A DNA stretch of 64,000 bases from Pseudomonadota bacterium (lineage in GTDB: Bacteria > Desulfobacterota > Desulfobulbia > Desulfobulbales > SURF-16). The position numbers and the translations under genes were made by a program. The notes beneath the pieces were generated by a model, which saw nothing but the letters and a program-made list of their open reading frames with translations, was not told the DNA's origin and made no database searches. Location: assembly GCA_018897105.1 (NCBI GenBank), contig JAHILF010000005.1, positions 1-64,000 on the forward strand. Reading direction: 5' to 3'. Positions 25,639-37,259 of this stretch are shown here, in pieces (position 1 is the first letter of the stretch; each line of letters starts with the position of its first letter).

Positions 25639-26571
25639 TCAGTTGCCATACAGTGTTTTATACTTTTCCTGCAGCTGCAGAAGATTATCCAGGTATTTGT
25701 CCTTGTTCTCCAGGCCGGATGTCGCGGTCATTTCCTCGATAAGGCTGTTGATGGGATATCTGATATCAATGCCCAGGGGATTGGCGTTTTTCATGTTGGC
25801 CAGGTCCATGACCAGTACGCAGTAATATTTGACCAAGGTTCTGAAAGCCGGTTCGCGGCGTAACAGATAGGACTGGCCGCCCAGTGTATTGAGAAAGAAG
25901 GTCGAGTAACTGTACATATCCTCCATGGGCAACTGGATCGGATATTGAATGTTCTGACACTCATCACGGTGCAGGATGAGAGAGTAAAACTCAGCCAGCA
26001 CCGGTTCTAACTGACCTTTTTCCAGGGCCATGATTTTTTTCAGGGTAAAGATATTTTTTTCCCCCAGGACACGATAAAAGTGAGCCGCATTCTGGAGTAT
26101 GGACAGGAGATTGTCCGTTTCTCTGGTGATGGTGGGTTTGTTGGTCCGCAGTTTATTGATAATCGTGGTGAAGTATGCCTTTGAACCCCCTTCCAGGGTG
26201 AGGTCGATAATGTAATCCTCCTGGTCCAGTCGGGCAAAAAACGCATCAATTCCGGCTGAGGTGGTTTTGCAGGGATCCATGGTAATGTCTTGGCCGGCTG
26301 CCTGGTTATCGGCTTCGGCACCGGACTCGGCCTGCATGCCGGCTGAGTCGCTCTGGCCGGTGGATTTGGAGCCTTCCTGGGTGGAAAGTTCTTTGTCAAG
26401 AATAGTCATCTTTTCCTGGAGTTTCTGCTGCTCCTGCTCCAGGGAGATGGCCGTTCTCTTGTCCGCTTTTCTGTTGGCATTAACTAGGAGCAATGCTGCA
26501 ACAGCGGCAAGGACGAGAAGAACAAGGATAATAATTGTTTTGGTGGGGGTGGTTTTCGTGGCGTTTGACAT
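25639..26571 (-). CDS. Hypothetical membrane-anchored coiled-coil protein
   Basis: N-terminal TM (TIIILVLLVLAAVAALLLVNA) then coiled coil; no recognised domain. Confidence 0.6.
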   Translation of the reverse strand: MSNATKTTPTKTIIILVLLVLAAVAALLLVNANRKADKRTAISLEQEQQKLQEKMTILDKELSTQEGSKSTGQSDSAGMQAESGAEADNQAAGQDITMDPCKTTSAGIDAFFARLDQEDYIIDLTLEGGSKAYFTTIINKLRTNKPTITRETDNLLSILQNAAHFYRVLGEKNIFTLKKIMALEKGQLEPVLAEFYSLILHRDECQNIQYPIQLPMEDMYSYSTFFLNTLGGQSYLLRREPAFRTLVKYYCVLVMDLANMKNANPLGIDIRYPINSLIEEMTATSGLENKDKYLDNLLQLQEKYKTLYGN

Positions 26572-26731
26572 GATTATTCACTTCTTGTCATTTAAAGATT
26601 TTTTTTGATAATATATGACGAAATAGGACTTCTGCATGGCTTGGAAGGATTTTATTTGTTATGCTGCAAGTTAATGTATCTTGCTTTGTTTATTCCGTCA
26701 AACAGAAATACGAATGGTTTCGTAATAACTC

Positions 26732-26814
26732 CCGGCACCGAATTTTCGTGACGATAAATAAGGAATTTATCATGCACTGTATGGCTGTCGAGAGGTTGTT
26801 GCGAGACAGTCAAA
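26732..26814. repeat. Dispersed repeat family B, copy 1
   Basis: GGCACCGAATTTTCGTGACGATAAATAAGGAATTTATCATGCACTGTATGGCTGTCGAGAGGTTGTTGCGAGACAGTCAAA; paralogous to about 40767-40884. Confidence 0.7.
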
Positions 26815-26850
26815 TATTTTTTCTTATATCCCCCTGACATCAATCTGTAA

Positions 26851-27276
26851 ATGGTCAGCGGACAACAAAATAACGATAGCAGCTCTTTCCTTGATTATAT
26901 GACAAAGGCATCCGTGAAACTTCTGGTGGTGGATGATTCAAGGGTAATGAGGCGCATTATCTCCTCATTCCTGGCAAAAATGGGATATGAAGATGTGCTG
27001 GAGGCGTCGGACGCCAACAGCGCCCTGAAGATTATTGCCACAGAGCCGGTTGCGGCGGTCATTTCCGACTATTCCATGCCCGGTTTGAATGGCCTGGATC
27101 TCTTGAAGGCCATCCGCCGTGACCCCATGCATAAGAACCTGCCGTTTGTCATGGTAACAGCCGAGGCGCAACTCGGGCAGATAATCGCCGCATTCAGAGA
27201 AGGGGCGCAGCAGTATGTAACCAAACCTTTTACCGCCGAATATATGGAGTATATCATTAAAAAGGTTATGCGGTAA
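26851..27276 (+). CDS. CheY-like single-domain response regulator
   Basis: LLVVDDSRVMRR, AVISDYSMPGLNG, VTAEA, YVTKPF. Confidence 0.92.
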   Translation: MVSGQQNNDSSSFLDYMTKASVKLLVVDDSRVMRRIISSFLAKMGYEDVLEASDANSALKIIATEPVAAVISDYSMPGLNGLDLLKAIRRDPMHKNLPFVMVTAEAQLGQIIAAFREGAQQYVTKPFTAEYMEYIIKKVMR

Positions 27277-27303
27277 TCATGGCACGGCAATAACAAAAAT
27301 TGT

Positions 27304-27861
27304 ATGATCTTGAATATGATATCTTTTCCGAATAAGAAAAAGAGCAATAACTGGCTGGAGAGATGTCTTCCCTTTGTCTCAAAAAGTCCGGAAATGAAGA
27401 TCAGGTGGCTTATCGGTGTCTTCAGAAAAGGAATTTTGTCCCAGGAGGAAATAACTCCTTATATCCGTTTATTGCTGCTTGAGAAAAGCGGGGAGGAACA
27501 GGGACAACTCAAGCAAGCATTCAGTGAACTTGAGGTGGAGATGCAGTATCGTTTTCTGGAGGCGGCAGATATCTATGATACACCGAAATTGTTTGCCTTA
27601 TGTCCGAATCCGACATTGAGACACGCGGAAATTGCCCTTTTGAAGAAAATCCCACCCTATGAGAAAAAAACGCAGCTCATTCTTGACAAGATTTTTTATG
27701 CCATAAGGGATCATTCCAGGGGAATGCTTGAGCAGGCGGCTGAATTGTTGATCAAGGAAGGGAAAGCTCCGGAGAATTTTCGGGATAATTATTCAAGATT
27801 TCAGGAAATTCTGCAGGATGAGGAATTACTTCTCTCGCTTTACCCCAATGCCAGGGGATGA
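27304..27861 (+). CDS. Hypothetical protein
   Basis: Intact 185 aa ORF directly downstream of the CheY-like gene; helical, HEAT-like appearance only. Confidence 0.5.
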   Translation: MILNMISFPNKKKSNNWLERCLPFVSKSPEMKIRWLIGVFRKGILSQEEITPYIRLLLLEKSGEEQGQLKQAFSELEVEMQYRFLEAADIYDTPKLFALCPNPTLRHAEIALLKKIPPYEKKTQLILDKIFYAIRDHSRGMLEQAAELLIKEGKAPENFRDNYSRFQEILQDEELLLSLYPNARG

Positions 27862-27944
27862 CAGGACAAAATATTGGTGTACTCAAGTCTGGGGGCAACT
27901 GGATGCTGGCCGTACCGACATCCAGTTGCATAGATCCGCTTGAA

Positions 27945-28208
27945 CTATTTCTTTTTCTTGCCGCCTGAGGCCCTCTTTGCTGCTTTCAGAGGGTTGACCT
28001 TGATGGTGCTGACAACTATCTCAGGTTTTTTGTGGGTGGCAAAATTGCAGATACCCAGACGCCATTTTGCATCGGGAAAGGCGAAAGTCTGACAATACTT
28101 GTTATTGTTTGCCTCGACGACTCTGTCGCATCCATCACACTGATCAATGATGGGATTAAAAAAACCGCTGCTTTGCAGTTCACTTGCTGTCGGTGCATTG
28201 GTAGCCAT
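27945..28208 (-). CDS. PxxKW family cysteine-rich protein
   Basis: CDGCDRVV, YCQTFAFPDAKWRLGICNFATH, Lys-rich C-terminus. Confidence 0.75.
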   Translation of the reverse strand: MATNAPTASELQSSGFFNPIIDQCDGCDRVVEANNNKYCQTFAFPDAKWRLGICNFATHKKPEIVVSTIKVNPLKAAKRASGGKKKK

Positions 28209-28549
28209 GACAGGATCCTCCTTGTATGAAAAATAAGAATATTTGTCTCAATAGAAAAATAAATTTGTGTTTACGAAACATATCTATCTAAATGAAAGAG
28301 ATGGCTCTGTCAACAGAAAAAAGTGCCTTGGAACCATGCTGCCGGCCCGTGGTCAGGTTTTTGCATCAGTTTGGGGTGAATGGAGAAAAAGTCCATAAGA
28401 AATGGAAAATATTGTCAATAAAGTTGTATTTCCGCAAATCTTGATATAAAATTTATTTCTGGATGCTGGTGATCAGCCGCTTTGCGGTGAAAAAAAACAT
28501 TTCACTTTCGTGAGTGTCTCATCCTGTAACGAAACAAAAGGATAATTTC

Positions 28550-29758
28550 ATGCCTGTCTATGTCTGGAAGGGAGTTAATTCATACGGTGAGAAGAGAAAA
28601 GGAAAAATCGAGGCTCACAGTGAAGCTGCCGCGCTTTCCCAGTTAAAGAAGATCAGAATCAAGCCGAGCGTTCTGAAGGAGGCGCAAAAAGATATTTTCA
28701 GCAACATTGCCATGTTCCAGCCGAAGGTGACCGGCAAGGATGTGGTGATTTTTACCCGGCAGCTGTCAACGATGATTGATGCCGGTCTTCCTCTGGTGCA
28801 AAGTCTGGATATTCTCGCGGCTCAGCAGGAAAATATTACTTTTAAAAAAATACTGACCGCTATCCGTACTGACGTCGAATCAGGTATGACCTTTGCCGAC
28901 GGCATGAAAAAACACCCCAAGGTTTTTGACAATCTCTACTGCAACATGATTGATGCCGGTGAAGTCGGCGGTATTCTCGACACCATTCTGACCCGTCTTG
29001 CCAACTTTATGGAAAAAAGCATGGTCCTGAAAAAAAAGATCAAGGGTGCCATGACCTATCCGGTGATCTGTCTCTGTATCGCTCTCGTCATCACTGCCGT
29101 CATTTTGATATTTGTCGTACCGGTTTTTGCCAAAATGTTTGCCGATTTCGGTTCGGCGCTCCCGGCTCCCACCCAGATTGTGGTCGACGCCAGTGATTTT
29201 GTCAAAAGTAATTTTTTCTTCATGGGCGCAGCCATTGTCTTTGTCGTTGTCGGCATCAAGAAAATTTATAACACGGAAAAGGGGCGGAAAAAAATCGACA
29301 AACTGGTCATTAACGCTCCTGTATTCGGGCCGCTTATCCGCAAGGTGGCGGTGGCAAAATTCAGCAGAACACTGGGCACCATGCTGCGCAGCGGCGTCCC
29401 CATTCTGGATTCGCTGACCGTGGTCGGCAAAACATCGGGCAACACGGTTATCGAGCAGGCAGTATTCAGGGTGGCGGACAGCATTACTGAGGGACGTTCC
29501 ATTGCCGAACCGTTGGAAGAGACGGGTGTTTTCCCCAGTATGGTTGTGCAGATGATCAATGTTGGTGAGGCCACGGGTGCTCTTGACACCATGCTGGAGA
29601 AGATTGCGGATTTTTACGATGAAGAGGTTGATCAGGCTGTGGAGAACATGACCGCCATGATTGAGCCTTTTATGATGGTTTTTCTCGGTGGTCTCATCGG
29701 CGGACTTGTCATCGCCATGTATCTGCCGATTTTCAAGATGGCGAGCGTTGTCGGTTAG
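28550..29758 (+). CDS. pilC: Type II secretion/type IV pilus inner-membrane protein (PilC/GspF)
   Basis: MPVYVWKGVNSYGEKRKG, FTRQLSTMIDAGLPLVQSLDIL, GEATGALDTMLEKIADFYDEEVD. Confidence 0.92.
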   Translation: MPVYVWKGVNSYGEKRKGKIEAHSEAAALSQLKKIRIKPSVLKEAQKDIFSNIAMFQPKVTGKDVVIFTRQLSTMIDAGLPLVQSLDILAAQQENITFKKILTAIRTDVESGMTFADGMKKHPKVFDNLYCNMIDAGEVGGILDTILTRLANFMEKSMVLKKKIKGAMTYPVICLCIALVITAVILIFVVPVFAKMFADFGSALPAPTQIVVDASDFVKSNFFFMGAAIVFVVVGIKKIYNTEKGRKKIDKLVINAPVFGPLIRKVAVAKFSRTLGTMLRSGVPILDSLTVVGKTSGNTVIEQAVFRVADSITEGRSIAEPLEETGVFPSMVVQMINVGEATGALDTMLEKIADFYDEEVDQAVENMTAMIEPFMMVFLGGLIGGLVIAMYLPIFKMASVVG

Positions 29759-29844
29759 GATGTCTTTTCCCCCCTTTCTCGGCCGGCCCGCATCTTTTTT
29801 TAGGCCATTTGCTTGTTTTAAAAAAGAAAATTACTTAGTTATTG

Positions 29845-29873
29845 TTGACAAAACATCAAGTTGAATTGATAAT
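29845..29873 (+). promoter_or_regulatory. Sigma70-type promoter upstream of eno
   Basis: TTGACA (29845-29850), 17-bp spacer, GATAAT (29868-29873). Confidence 0.65.
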
Positions 29874-29941
29874 TGTCTAAGTTGTATCAGCAAAAAAAAT
29901 CAAGATGATGATTTGCATCGCTTTCACAGCAATAAAATTGA

Positions 29942-31246
<1,305 letters not shown>

Positions 31247-31297
31247 GCATGTCTGACCACAACCCTATGGTTCTACAAATGATGGAGGTTTAGCAAC

Positions 31298-31585
31298 ATG
31301 ACCCTGACTAAGGCTGATTTGGTGCAGAAAATTTATCAAACGCATAATTTAACAAAGGCACAGGCAACCTCGATTGTTGAAACATTCCTGAAAATCAGCA
31401 AGGATTGTCTGGCTAATGGCGATGATCTTCTGATAAGCGGTTTTGGCAAGTTCAACATTAAAGACAAAAATGCCAGAAGGGGACGTAATCCTCAGACCGG
31501 CAAGGAGTTGATCCTGACTGCCCGCAAGGTGGTTACCTTCAAGCCGTCAGGGATCCTGCGCGACAGAGTAAACGGGATTCTATAA
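31298..31585 (+). CDS. HU/IHF family DNA-binding protein (IHF alpha-like)
   Basis: TKADLVQKIY...FGKFNIKDKNARRGRNPQTGKEL...VVTFKPSGILRDRVN. Confidence 0.92.
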   Translation: MTLTKADLVQKIYQTHNLTKAQATSIVETFLKISKDCLANGDDLLISGFGKFNIKDKNARRGRNPQTGKELILTARKVVTFKPSGILRDRVNGIL

Positions 31586-31640
31586 CAGACATTCCAGGTA
31601 AAGACTCAAACAGAACCTTTGCTGTCTGTTTTGTCCTGTC

Positions 31641-31686
31641 AGACGGGTGCGTTTTTCCGAAATGGAAAACTACCCGTCTTTTTTTA
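31641..31686 (+). terminator. Intrinsic terminator
   Basis: AGACGGGTgcGTTTTTCCgaaaTGGAAAACtACCCGTCT followed by a T-tract. Confidence 0.85.
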
Positions 31687-31841
31687 TTGTTCAGACGGGA
31701 ATTTCTGATAGATTAAGAGCTTATTTGCCGAACAACCTGCTAAGCACGTGAGCAATAAAGATTGATGGGGGGTCTGATGGGCATGATACCCTCAGAGGTA
31801 TTGCAGATCCCGGACAGTAAATAATAACGCAGAGCAAAATA

Positions 31842-32903
31842 ATGACACAGAAAACAAGAACACTGGCGGAGCTTGCCGCGTTAGTCGAAGGAGAATTGCT
31901 CGGTGACCCGGAGGTGAGGATCGCCGCTTTCAATGATGTGGCCCACGCATCTGCCGGGGAGATCACCTTCATCGCCCAAGGGAAATATGCTGACCAGTTG
32001 GAGCGGAGCAAAGCCTCGGCGGTCATTGTGCCCCAAAATATACAGGAAGTTGCCCTGCCGGCTATCCGGGTAAAAAATCCCTACCTGGCGGCCGCCATGA
32101 TTCATAACCTGTTTTATAAAAGGCTGCTCCCGGCCCCGGGGATCCATGAGAGTGCCGTGATCGGCGCGGATTGCCGCATTGCTGCTTCGGTGTCCATTGC
32201 CCCGTTGGCGGTTGTCGGCCGGGGAGTCACCCTTGGGGAAGAAGTTGTCATCGAGTCCGGGGTAGTTATCGGCGATGACGTGATCATCGGCGATGGGACA
32301 ATTCTTGAGGCAAACGTGGTGGTGCGGACGGGCTGCAGAATCGGCAGTCGGGTGATTCTTTACAGCGGCGCGGTGATCGGCAGTGACGGCTTTGGCTATG
32401 CCACCAATTCCCGTGGCATCCATATCAAGCGTCCCCAGGTCGGCAATGTGGTGCTTGAAGATGACGTCGAGATCGGAGCAAATACCTGCATTGACAGGGC
32501 CACCTTCGGCAGTACGGTGATCGGCAAGGGCACGAAAATCGATAATCTGGTGCAGATCGGCCATAATGCGGAGGTCGGAGAGGGATGCCTGATGGTGTCT
32601 CAAAGCGGACTTGCCGGCAGCTGCAAACTGGGCAATGGCGTTGTGTTGGCCGGCCAATCCGGGGTTGGAGATCATGTTGAGGTCGGCGACGGGGTCATGG
32701 CTGCGGGCCGGAGCGGCATCAACAGCAACGTCAAGCCGGGCTCGGTGGTTGCCGGTTTCCCGGCTATCGCCTATAAGGAATGGCTGCAGGCGGCCACGGC
32801 TTTTTCCCGGATTCCCCAGTTGTTGAAAGATGTTCGCCGCTTGCGTAGGCAGGTGAGTGAACTGGCAGGCGATGGAAAAAATAAGGAGACAGGAGATGAG
32901 TGA
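31842..32903 (+). CDS. lpxD: UDP-3-O-(3-hydroxyacyl)glucosamine N-acyltransferase
   Basis: Left-handed beta-helix hexapeptides, DGFGYA, IGHNAEVGE. Confidence 0.96.
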   Translation: MTQKTRTLAELAALVEGELLGDPEVRIAAFNDVAHASAGEITFIAQGKYADQLERSKASAVIVPQNIQEVALPAIRVKNPYLAAAMIHNLFYKRLLPAPGIHESAVIGADCRIAASVSIAPLAVVGRGVTLGEEVVIESGVVIGDDVIIGDGTILEANVVVRTGCRIGSRVILYSGAVIGSDGFGYATNSRGIHIKRPQVGNVVLEDDVEIGANTCIDRATFGSTVIGKGTKIDNLVQIGHNAEVGEGCLMVSQSGLAGSCKLGNGVVLAGQSGVGDHVEVGDGVMAAGRSGINSNVKPGSVVAGFPAIAYKEWLQAATAFSRIPQLLKDVRRLRRQVSELAGDGKNKETGDE

Positions 32904-33342
32904 AGTCGTTACGCAATATGATATCAATGAAATTTTAAAGCTGCTTCCCCACCGCTACCCCTTTATTCTGGTTGACCGGGTTCTTGCGGTGACACCCGGT
33001 GAAGCAATCAGGGCATTAAAAAATGTCACCATTAATGAGCCCTTTTTCCAAGGGCATTTCCCCTCCGAGCCGGTAATGCCCGGAGTGCTGGTGATGGAGG
33101 GGATGGCCCAGGCAGGTGCGATCCTGGCCTACCTTACCGATAAAGAGAAGATCGGCAAGAATCTTGTTTATTTTGCCGGCATGGATGGGGTGCGTTTCAG
33201 GAAAAAAATTGTTCCCGGTGATCAGATTATCTATGAATTAAATATCATAAAACGTAAAGCAAAACTTTTCAAAATTGCCGGCAAGGCCTTTGTGGATGGC
33301 CAGCTGGCAGCAGAGGCGGAACTGATGGCCACCTTTTCCTGA
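32896..33342 (+). CDS. fabZ: 3-hydroxyacyl-ACP dehydratase
   Basis: LLPHRYPFILVDRV, NEPFFQGHFPSEPVMPGVLVMEGMAQAG. Confidence 0.97.
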   Translation: MSEVVTQYDINEILKLLPHRYPFILVDRVLAVTPGEAIRALKNVTINEPFFQGHFPSEPVMPGVLVMEGMAQAGAILAYLTDKEKIGKNLVYFAGMDGVRFRKKIVPGDQIIYELNIIKRKAKLFKIAGKAFVDGQLAAEAELMATFS

Positions 33343-33500
33343 TACCTCTTGCCGGCTGCGAGAAAGGCTGGTAATTGCAGGCCGTCTGTGTTAAACAGAC
33401 AAGTTTTCATTACCACTTTCCACCCCTGTGCAAATGAGGTTGGAAACCGGCACGCCGGCATGCATCTTAATACATGTAACACTTAACATCTTGTGAAAAT

Positions 33501-34301
33501 ATGACTATTCACCCTACAGCTATTATTGACTCGGGTGCTGAACTCGATTCCTCAGTTTCTGTCGGACCCTATGCGATTATCGGCAAAGGGGTCAGGATCG
33601 ATGCTGACTCCCAGATAGGCCCCCATGCCTTTCTTTCCGGCCCTCTCACCATCGGTAAGGCCAATAACATCGGGGCCTTTTCCTGCATCGGCGCTCCTCC
33701 CCAGGACATCAAATATAAGGGCGAGGAAACCTTACTGAAAATCGGTGACGGCAATATCATCAGGGAATACTGTTCCCTCCATCGCGGCAGCCCAGGCGGT
33801 CACGGGGTCACCACCATCGGCAGCAACTGCATGCTCATGGCCTATTCCCATGTGGCCCATGACTGCACGATCGGCAACAACGTCATTCTGGTCAATAATG
33901 CCACCCTGGGTGGGCACGTGGAGATCGGCGATCGGGTCACCGTGGGCGGCATGACGGCTGTCCATCAGTTCTCCCGTATCGGGGAATACTCTTTTATCGG
34001 CGGCATGTCCGGTATCAGCATGGATGTACCGCCCTATGTTATCGTAGCCGGCATCCGCAATGACATGCAGGTGCGCGGCATTAACAAGATCGGGCTCAAG
34101 CGGGCCGGATTCAGCAATGACGATATCAGAAATCTCGGCAGGGCATTTACCTTGATATTCAAAACCAGGGAATTGCTGCTTCAGGAAGCGCTGGAGAAGG
34201 TGAAGACGGAAATTCCCGATTCCGCCCCGGTGGCGAGGATGGTAGAATTTTTCAATGTTTCCAACCGCAATGTGGTTAGATTAAGCAGTGATGACGAGTA
34301 G
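33501..34301 (+). CDS. lpxA: UDP-N-acetylglucosamine acyltransferase
   Basis: IHPTAIIDSGAELDSSVSVGPYAIIG, GAPPQDIKYKGE, AYSHVAHDC. Confidence 0.97.
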   Translation: MTIHPTAIIDSGAELDSSVSVGPYAIIGKGVRIDADSQIGPHAFLSGPLTIGKANNIGAFSCIGAPPQDIKYKGEETLLKIGDGNIIREYCSLHRGSPGGHGVTTIGSNCMLMAYSHVAHDCTIGNNVILVNNATLGGHVEIGDRVTVGGMTAVHQFSRIGEYSFIGGMSGISMDVPPYVIVAGIRNDMQVRGINKIGLKRAGFSNDDIRNLGRAFTLIFKTRELLLQEALEKVKTEIPDSAPVARMVEFFNVSNRNVVRLSSDDE

Positions 34302-35124
34302 GATCGGGATCATTGCCGGCGGGGGGCAGTTTCCCTATCTTTTTGCCGAAGCGGCGAAAAAAGCCGGGCGTGAGGTGGTCATTATCGGCCACAAAGGGGA
34401 GAGCCATCCTGATCTGGAGGCCATAGCGGATTGTTTCTGCTGGGTGAAACTCGGTCAGCTGGGCAAGATCATCAAATTCTTCCAAAAAGAGAAGGTGGAG
34501 GAAACGGTCTTTCTCGGCACGATCACCAAAACCCGTATTTTCCGCGATGTGCTCCCTGACCTGAAAGGGATATCCCTGTGGAATAAAATTGATGTGCGCC
34601 AGGATGATGCCATCCTGCGGGCCTTTGCGGGTGAGCTGGAAAAGGAGGGGATCAAGGTGCTTGACTCCACCCTTTATCTGCAGCATCTTCTTTTCCCGGC
34701 CGGCATTCTCACCTGCAAAAAGCCGACTGCCGGCCAGAGGCGTGATATTGACTTTGGTTTTCAGATGGCCCGTGCCATCGGTAAACTTGATATCGGCCAG
34801 TGCGTGGTGGTCCGCGATATGGCGGTCGTGGCCGTGGAGGCCATCGAGGGAACGGATGCCGCCATCAAAAGGGGCGGAGCCCTGGCCCGGGAAAAAGCAG
34901 TAGTGGTGAAGGTGAAAAAACCTGACCAGGATTTTCGCTTTGATCTGCCGGCCATTGGTCCGACTACCATTGAATCCATGCAGGAAGTAAGGGCTGCCGT
35001 ATTGGCTGTTGAAGCAGGCCAGGCTCTTTTTTTTGATCGGGAGACGGTGATAAGCCAGGCCGATAAGGCCGGAATTGTGGTGGTCGGGGTGCAAGTGGGA
35101 GCAGACGGCAGGTTGGAGTTCTGA
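34288..35124 (+). CDS. lpxI: UDP-2,3-diacylglucosamine pyrophosphatase LpxI-type
   Basis: GIIAGGGQFPYLFAEAAKKAGREV, QRRDIDFGFQMARAIGKLDIGQCVVV; overlaps lpxA. Confidence 0.9.
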   Translation: MMTSRIGIIAGGGQFPYLFAEAAKKAGREVVIIGHKGESHPDLEAIADCFCWVKLGQLGKIIKFFQKEKVEETVFLGTITKTRIFRDVLPDLKGISLWNKIDVRQDDAILRAFAGELEKEGIKVLDSTLYLQHLLFPAGILTCKKPTAGQRRDIDFGFQMARAIGKLDIGQCVVVRDMAVVAVEAIEGTDAAIKRGGALAREKAVVVKVKKPDQDFRFDLPAIGPTTIESMQEVRAAVLAVEAGQALFFDRETVISQADKAGIVVVGVQVGADGRLEF

Positions 35125-35152
35125 TCAGTCCCACACCTCAAACTTGATGGCT

Positions 35153-35300
35153 GCGTATTGATGCCCTTTGAGGGTAAAATAAGTCATTTTTTCACCACCG
35201 AGCACGCAGAGATCACAGAGAACGTTTTTATTACTGATAGTTAGCTCTGTTGGCTCGGTGCTCTCCGTGGTTAATTTTCAGTTGTTGCGAGACAGTCAAA
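35153..35300. repeat. Composite dispersed repeat (family A copy 3 plus family B right end)
   Basis: GCGTATTGATGCCCTTTGAGGGTAAAA ... CCGAGCACGCAGAGATCACAGAGAACG...CTCGGTGCTCTCCGTGGTTAATTTTCAGTTGTTGCGAGACAGTCAAA. Confidence 0.7.
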
Positions 35301-35326
35301 CTTTCAATTTTTTCAGCATTTTTTTC

Positions 35327-36193
35327 ATGAAAGCCATGATACTTGCCGCGGGTTTCGGTACCCGGCTGAGGCCCTATTCCCTGCTCAGGCCGAAACCCCT
35401 CTTTCCGGTGCTTGATCTCCCTCTGATCCTGCGGCATATTGCCCAGTTGCGGGAGGCGGGATGTGACGCCATTCTGGTGAACTGCCATCATTTACGGGAA
35501 CAGATTGTCGATCTGCTCGCCGGCCTGGATGGCATTTTTCTGCAGCAGGAACCGATTGAGCTGGGAACCGGGGGTGGTATGCGCATGGCCCGGGATTTTT
35601 TCGGATCAGAACCGGTGCTGGTGATCAACGGCGATATTTTTCATACCATTGATCTGGCCCGGGTTTATCAGGAGCACTGCAGCTCAGGGGCTGACGCCAC
35701 CCTGGTACTCCATGACTGTCCGCGCTTTAACAATGTCTCGGTGGATGATAAGCTGGATATTACCGCTTTTGGCGCAGGGGGAAGCGCCAGAAAGATGGCC
35801 TTTACCGGCATCCATGTTCTTGACCCGAACCTGCTCTCGGTGATTACACCGGGCATTTTCTACAATATCATTGACTGTTATCGCTACTGGATCGCGCGAG
35901 GCAAGAAAATCCGCGCCCATGTTGTCCATGACCACTTCTGGACGGATATGGGCACGCCCGAGGATTATCTCGACCTGCATCGGGTGCTGTTGACCCGGGA
36001 GCCGTTTAAAGGGGCTTCGCCCTTTTATTACGGCAGCGGCGTGGCAATACCTGCTGATCTGCAGAGCAGAGACTGGCTGTGTGTGGGGGCAGGTGCCCGC
36101 ATCGGCCGCCACTGCCGTTTAAGCCGGGTGGTGGTCTGGAATGGCGCCCAAGTGCCGGATGGGACAATACTGGAAGATGTGATTGTCGTCTGA
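35327..36193 (+). CDS. Sugar-1-phosphate nucleotidyltransferase (MurU-like)
   Basis: MILAAGFGTRLRPYSLLRPKPLFPVLDLPL; ATG 35327. Confidence 0.88.
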   Translation: MKAMILAAGFGTRLRPYSLLRPKPLFPVLDLPLILRHIAQLREAGCDAILVNCHHLREQIVDLLAGLDGIFLQQEPIELGTGGGMRMARDFFGSEPVLVINGDIFHTIDLARVYQEHCSSGADATLVLHDCPRFNNVSVDDKLDITAFGAGGSARKMAFTGIHVLDPNLLSVITPGIFYNIIDCYRYWIARGKKIRAHVVHDHFWTDMGTPEDYLDLHRVLLTREPFKGASPFYYGSGVAIPADLQSRDWLCVGAGARIGRHCRLSRVVVWNGAQVPDGTILEDVIVV

Positions 36194-37257
36194 TGACTGA
36201 AAACACCAAAGAAAAAGAGTTGATTTTTGGCCTGCTGCGGGAACTTCATCTCTTGCAGGACGGGGCCTTGCCGCAGCTGGACAAGATGAGCGGTGACGGC
36301 TCGGATCGCTCATTTTACCGAATCCTGCTTGAGGCAGGGCTCTCCTTCATCGCCGTTTTTCCGTCGCCGACCCTGACCAAGGGAATGAAGGAACAGGCTG
36401 CGGCCTTTCGCATCGGCGTCCATCTGCATGACAAGGGCGTGCCGGTGCCGGAAATTGCCGGCTATGACAAAAAAAACGGCCTGCTTCTCTTTGAGGATCT
36501 GGGCAATGTTCACCTACAGGCCGTTGTCCGCGAGGCACGCGTATTTGCCGAGGTGGAACCCCTTTACCGCCAGGCTATTGACGGATTGATCCGCTTTCAA
36601 CTGGAGGGGGCGCGCAATTTTGATACCCGCTTCTGCTGGGATACCCCCCGTTATGACATGTCGCTCATGCTCAGCCGGGAATCGGATTATTTCAGATTTT
36701 CCTTCTGCCGGGATTACATGGGCAAGATAGCCGATGATCCTCGGCTGCTGCTTGAACTGCAGCATATTGCCCGCAGGGCTGCCCTGGAACCGGCCCGGTA
36801 TCTGCTGCATCGTGACTTTCAGTCCCGTAATCTGCTGGTGCATGGAGGCAAAGTGCATATCATTGATTATCAGGGGGCGCGGCTCGGCCCGCTTGGTTAT
36901 GATCTGGCCTCACTGCTGCTTGATCCCTATGCAGGTTTAAGCCTGGAGTCACAGGACGTGCTGTATGGTTATTATTGTGATACCATAAGCGGACTGCTTT
37001 CTCTTGATCAGGAAAATTTCCGGGCAGGCTATTACTGTCTGGCTCTGCAGCGTAATCTGCAGATTCTGGGTGCCTTTGCCTTTTTGAGTCAGATAAAAGG
37101 CAAGATTTTTTTCGAACAATTTATTCTGCCGGCGGCAGGTTCACTCAAAGCGCTTTTGCAAGATTCCCTGGGCAGGGAATACCTCTCCCTGGCCGGGCTT
37201 GTCGACGAGCTGGAAGAACAGCTGAAAAAGGCGCAATTTTTCCGAATGGATGATTAA
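36193..37257 (+). CDS. APH-family sugar kinase (AmgK-like)
   Basis: GDGSDRSFYRI, LLLFEDLG, LLHRDFQSRNLLV, HIIDYQGARLGPLGYDLASLL; start overlaps the previous stop (TGATG). Confidence 0.82.
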   Translation: MTENTKEKELIFGLLRELHLLQDGALPQLDKMSGDGSDRSFYRILLEAGLSFIAVFPSPTLTKGMKEQAAAFRIGVHLHDKGVPVPEIAGYDKKNGLLLFEDLGNVHLQAVVREARVFAEVEPLYRQAIDGLIRFQLEGARNFDTRFCWDTPRYDMSLMLSRESDYFRFSFCRDYMGKIADDPRLLLELQHIARRAALEPARYLLHRDFQSRNLLVHGGKVHIIDYQGARLGPLGYDLASLLLDPYAGLSLESQDVLYGYYCDTISGLLSLDQENFRAGYYCLALQRNLQILGAFAFLSQIKGKIFFEQFILPAAGSLKALLQDSLGREYLSLAGLVDELEEQLKKAQFFRMDD

Positions 37258-37259
37258 CT

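Noticed and set aside
28318-28550. Riboswitch (e.g. c-di-GMP class) upstream of pilC
   Set aside because: No recognisable conserved riboswitch core; only A/T-rich leader sequence.
31881-32927. 348 aa minus-strand ORF opposite lpxD
   Set aside because: Shadow of the hexapeptide-repeat gene; the repetitive appearance mirrors the beta-helix repeats.
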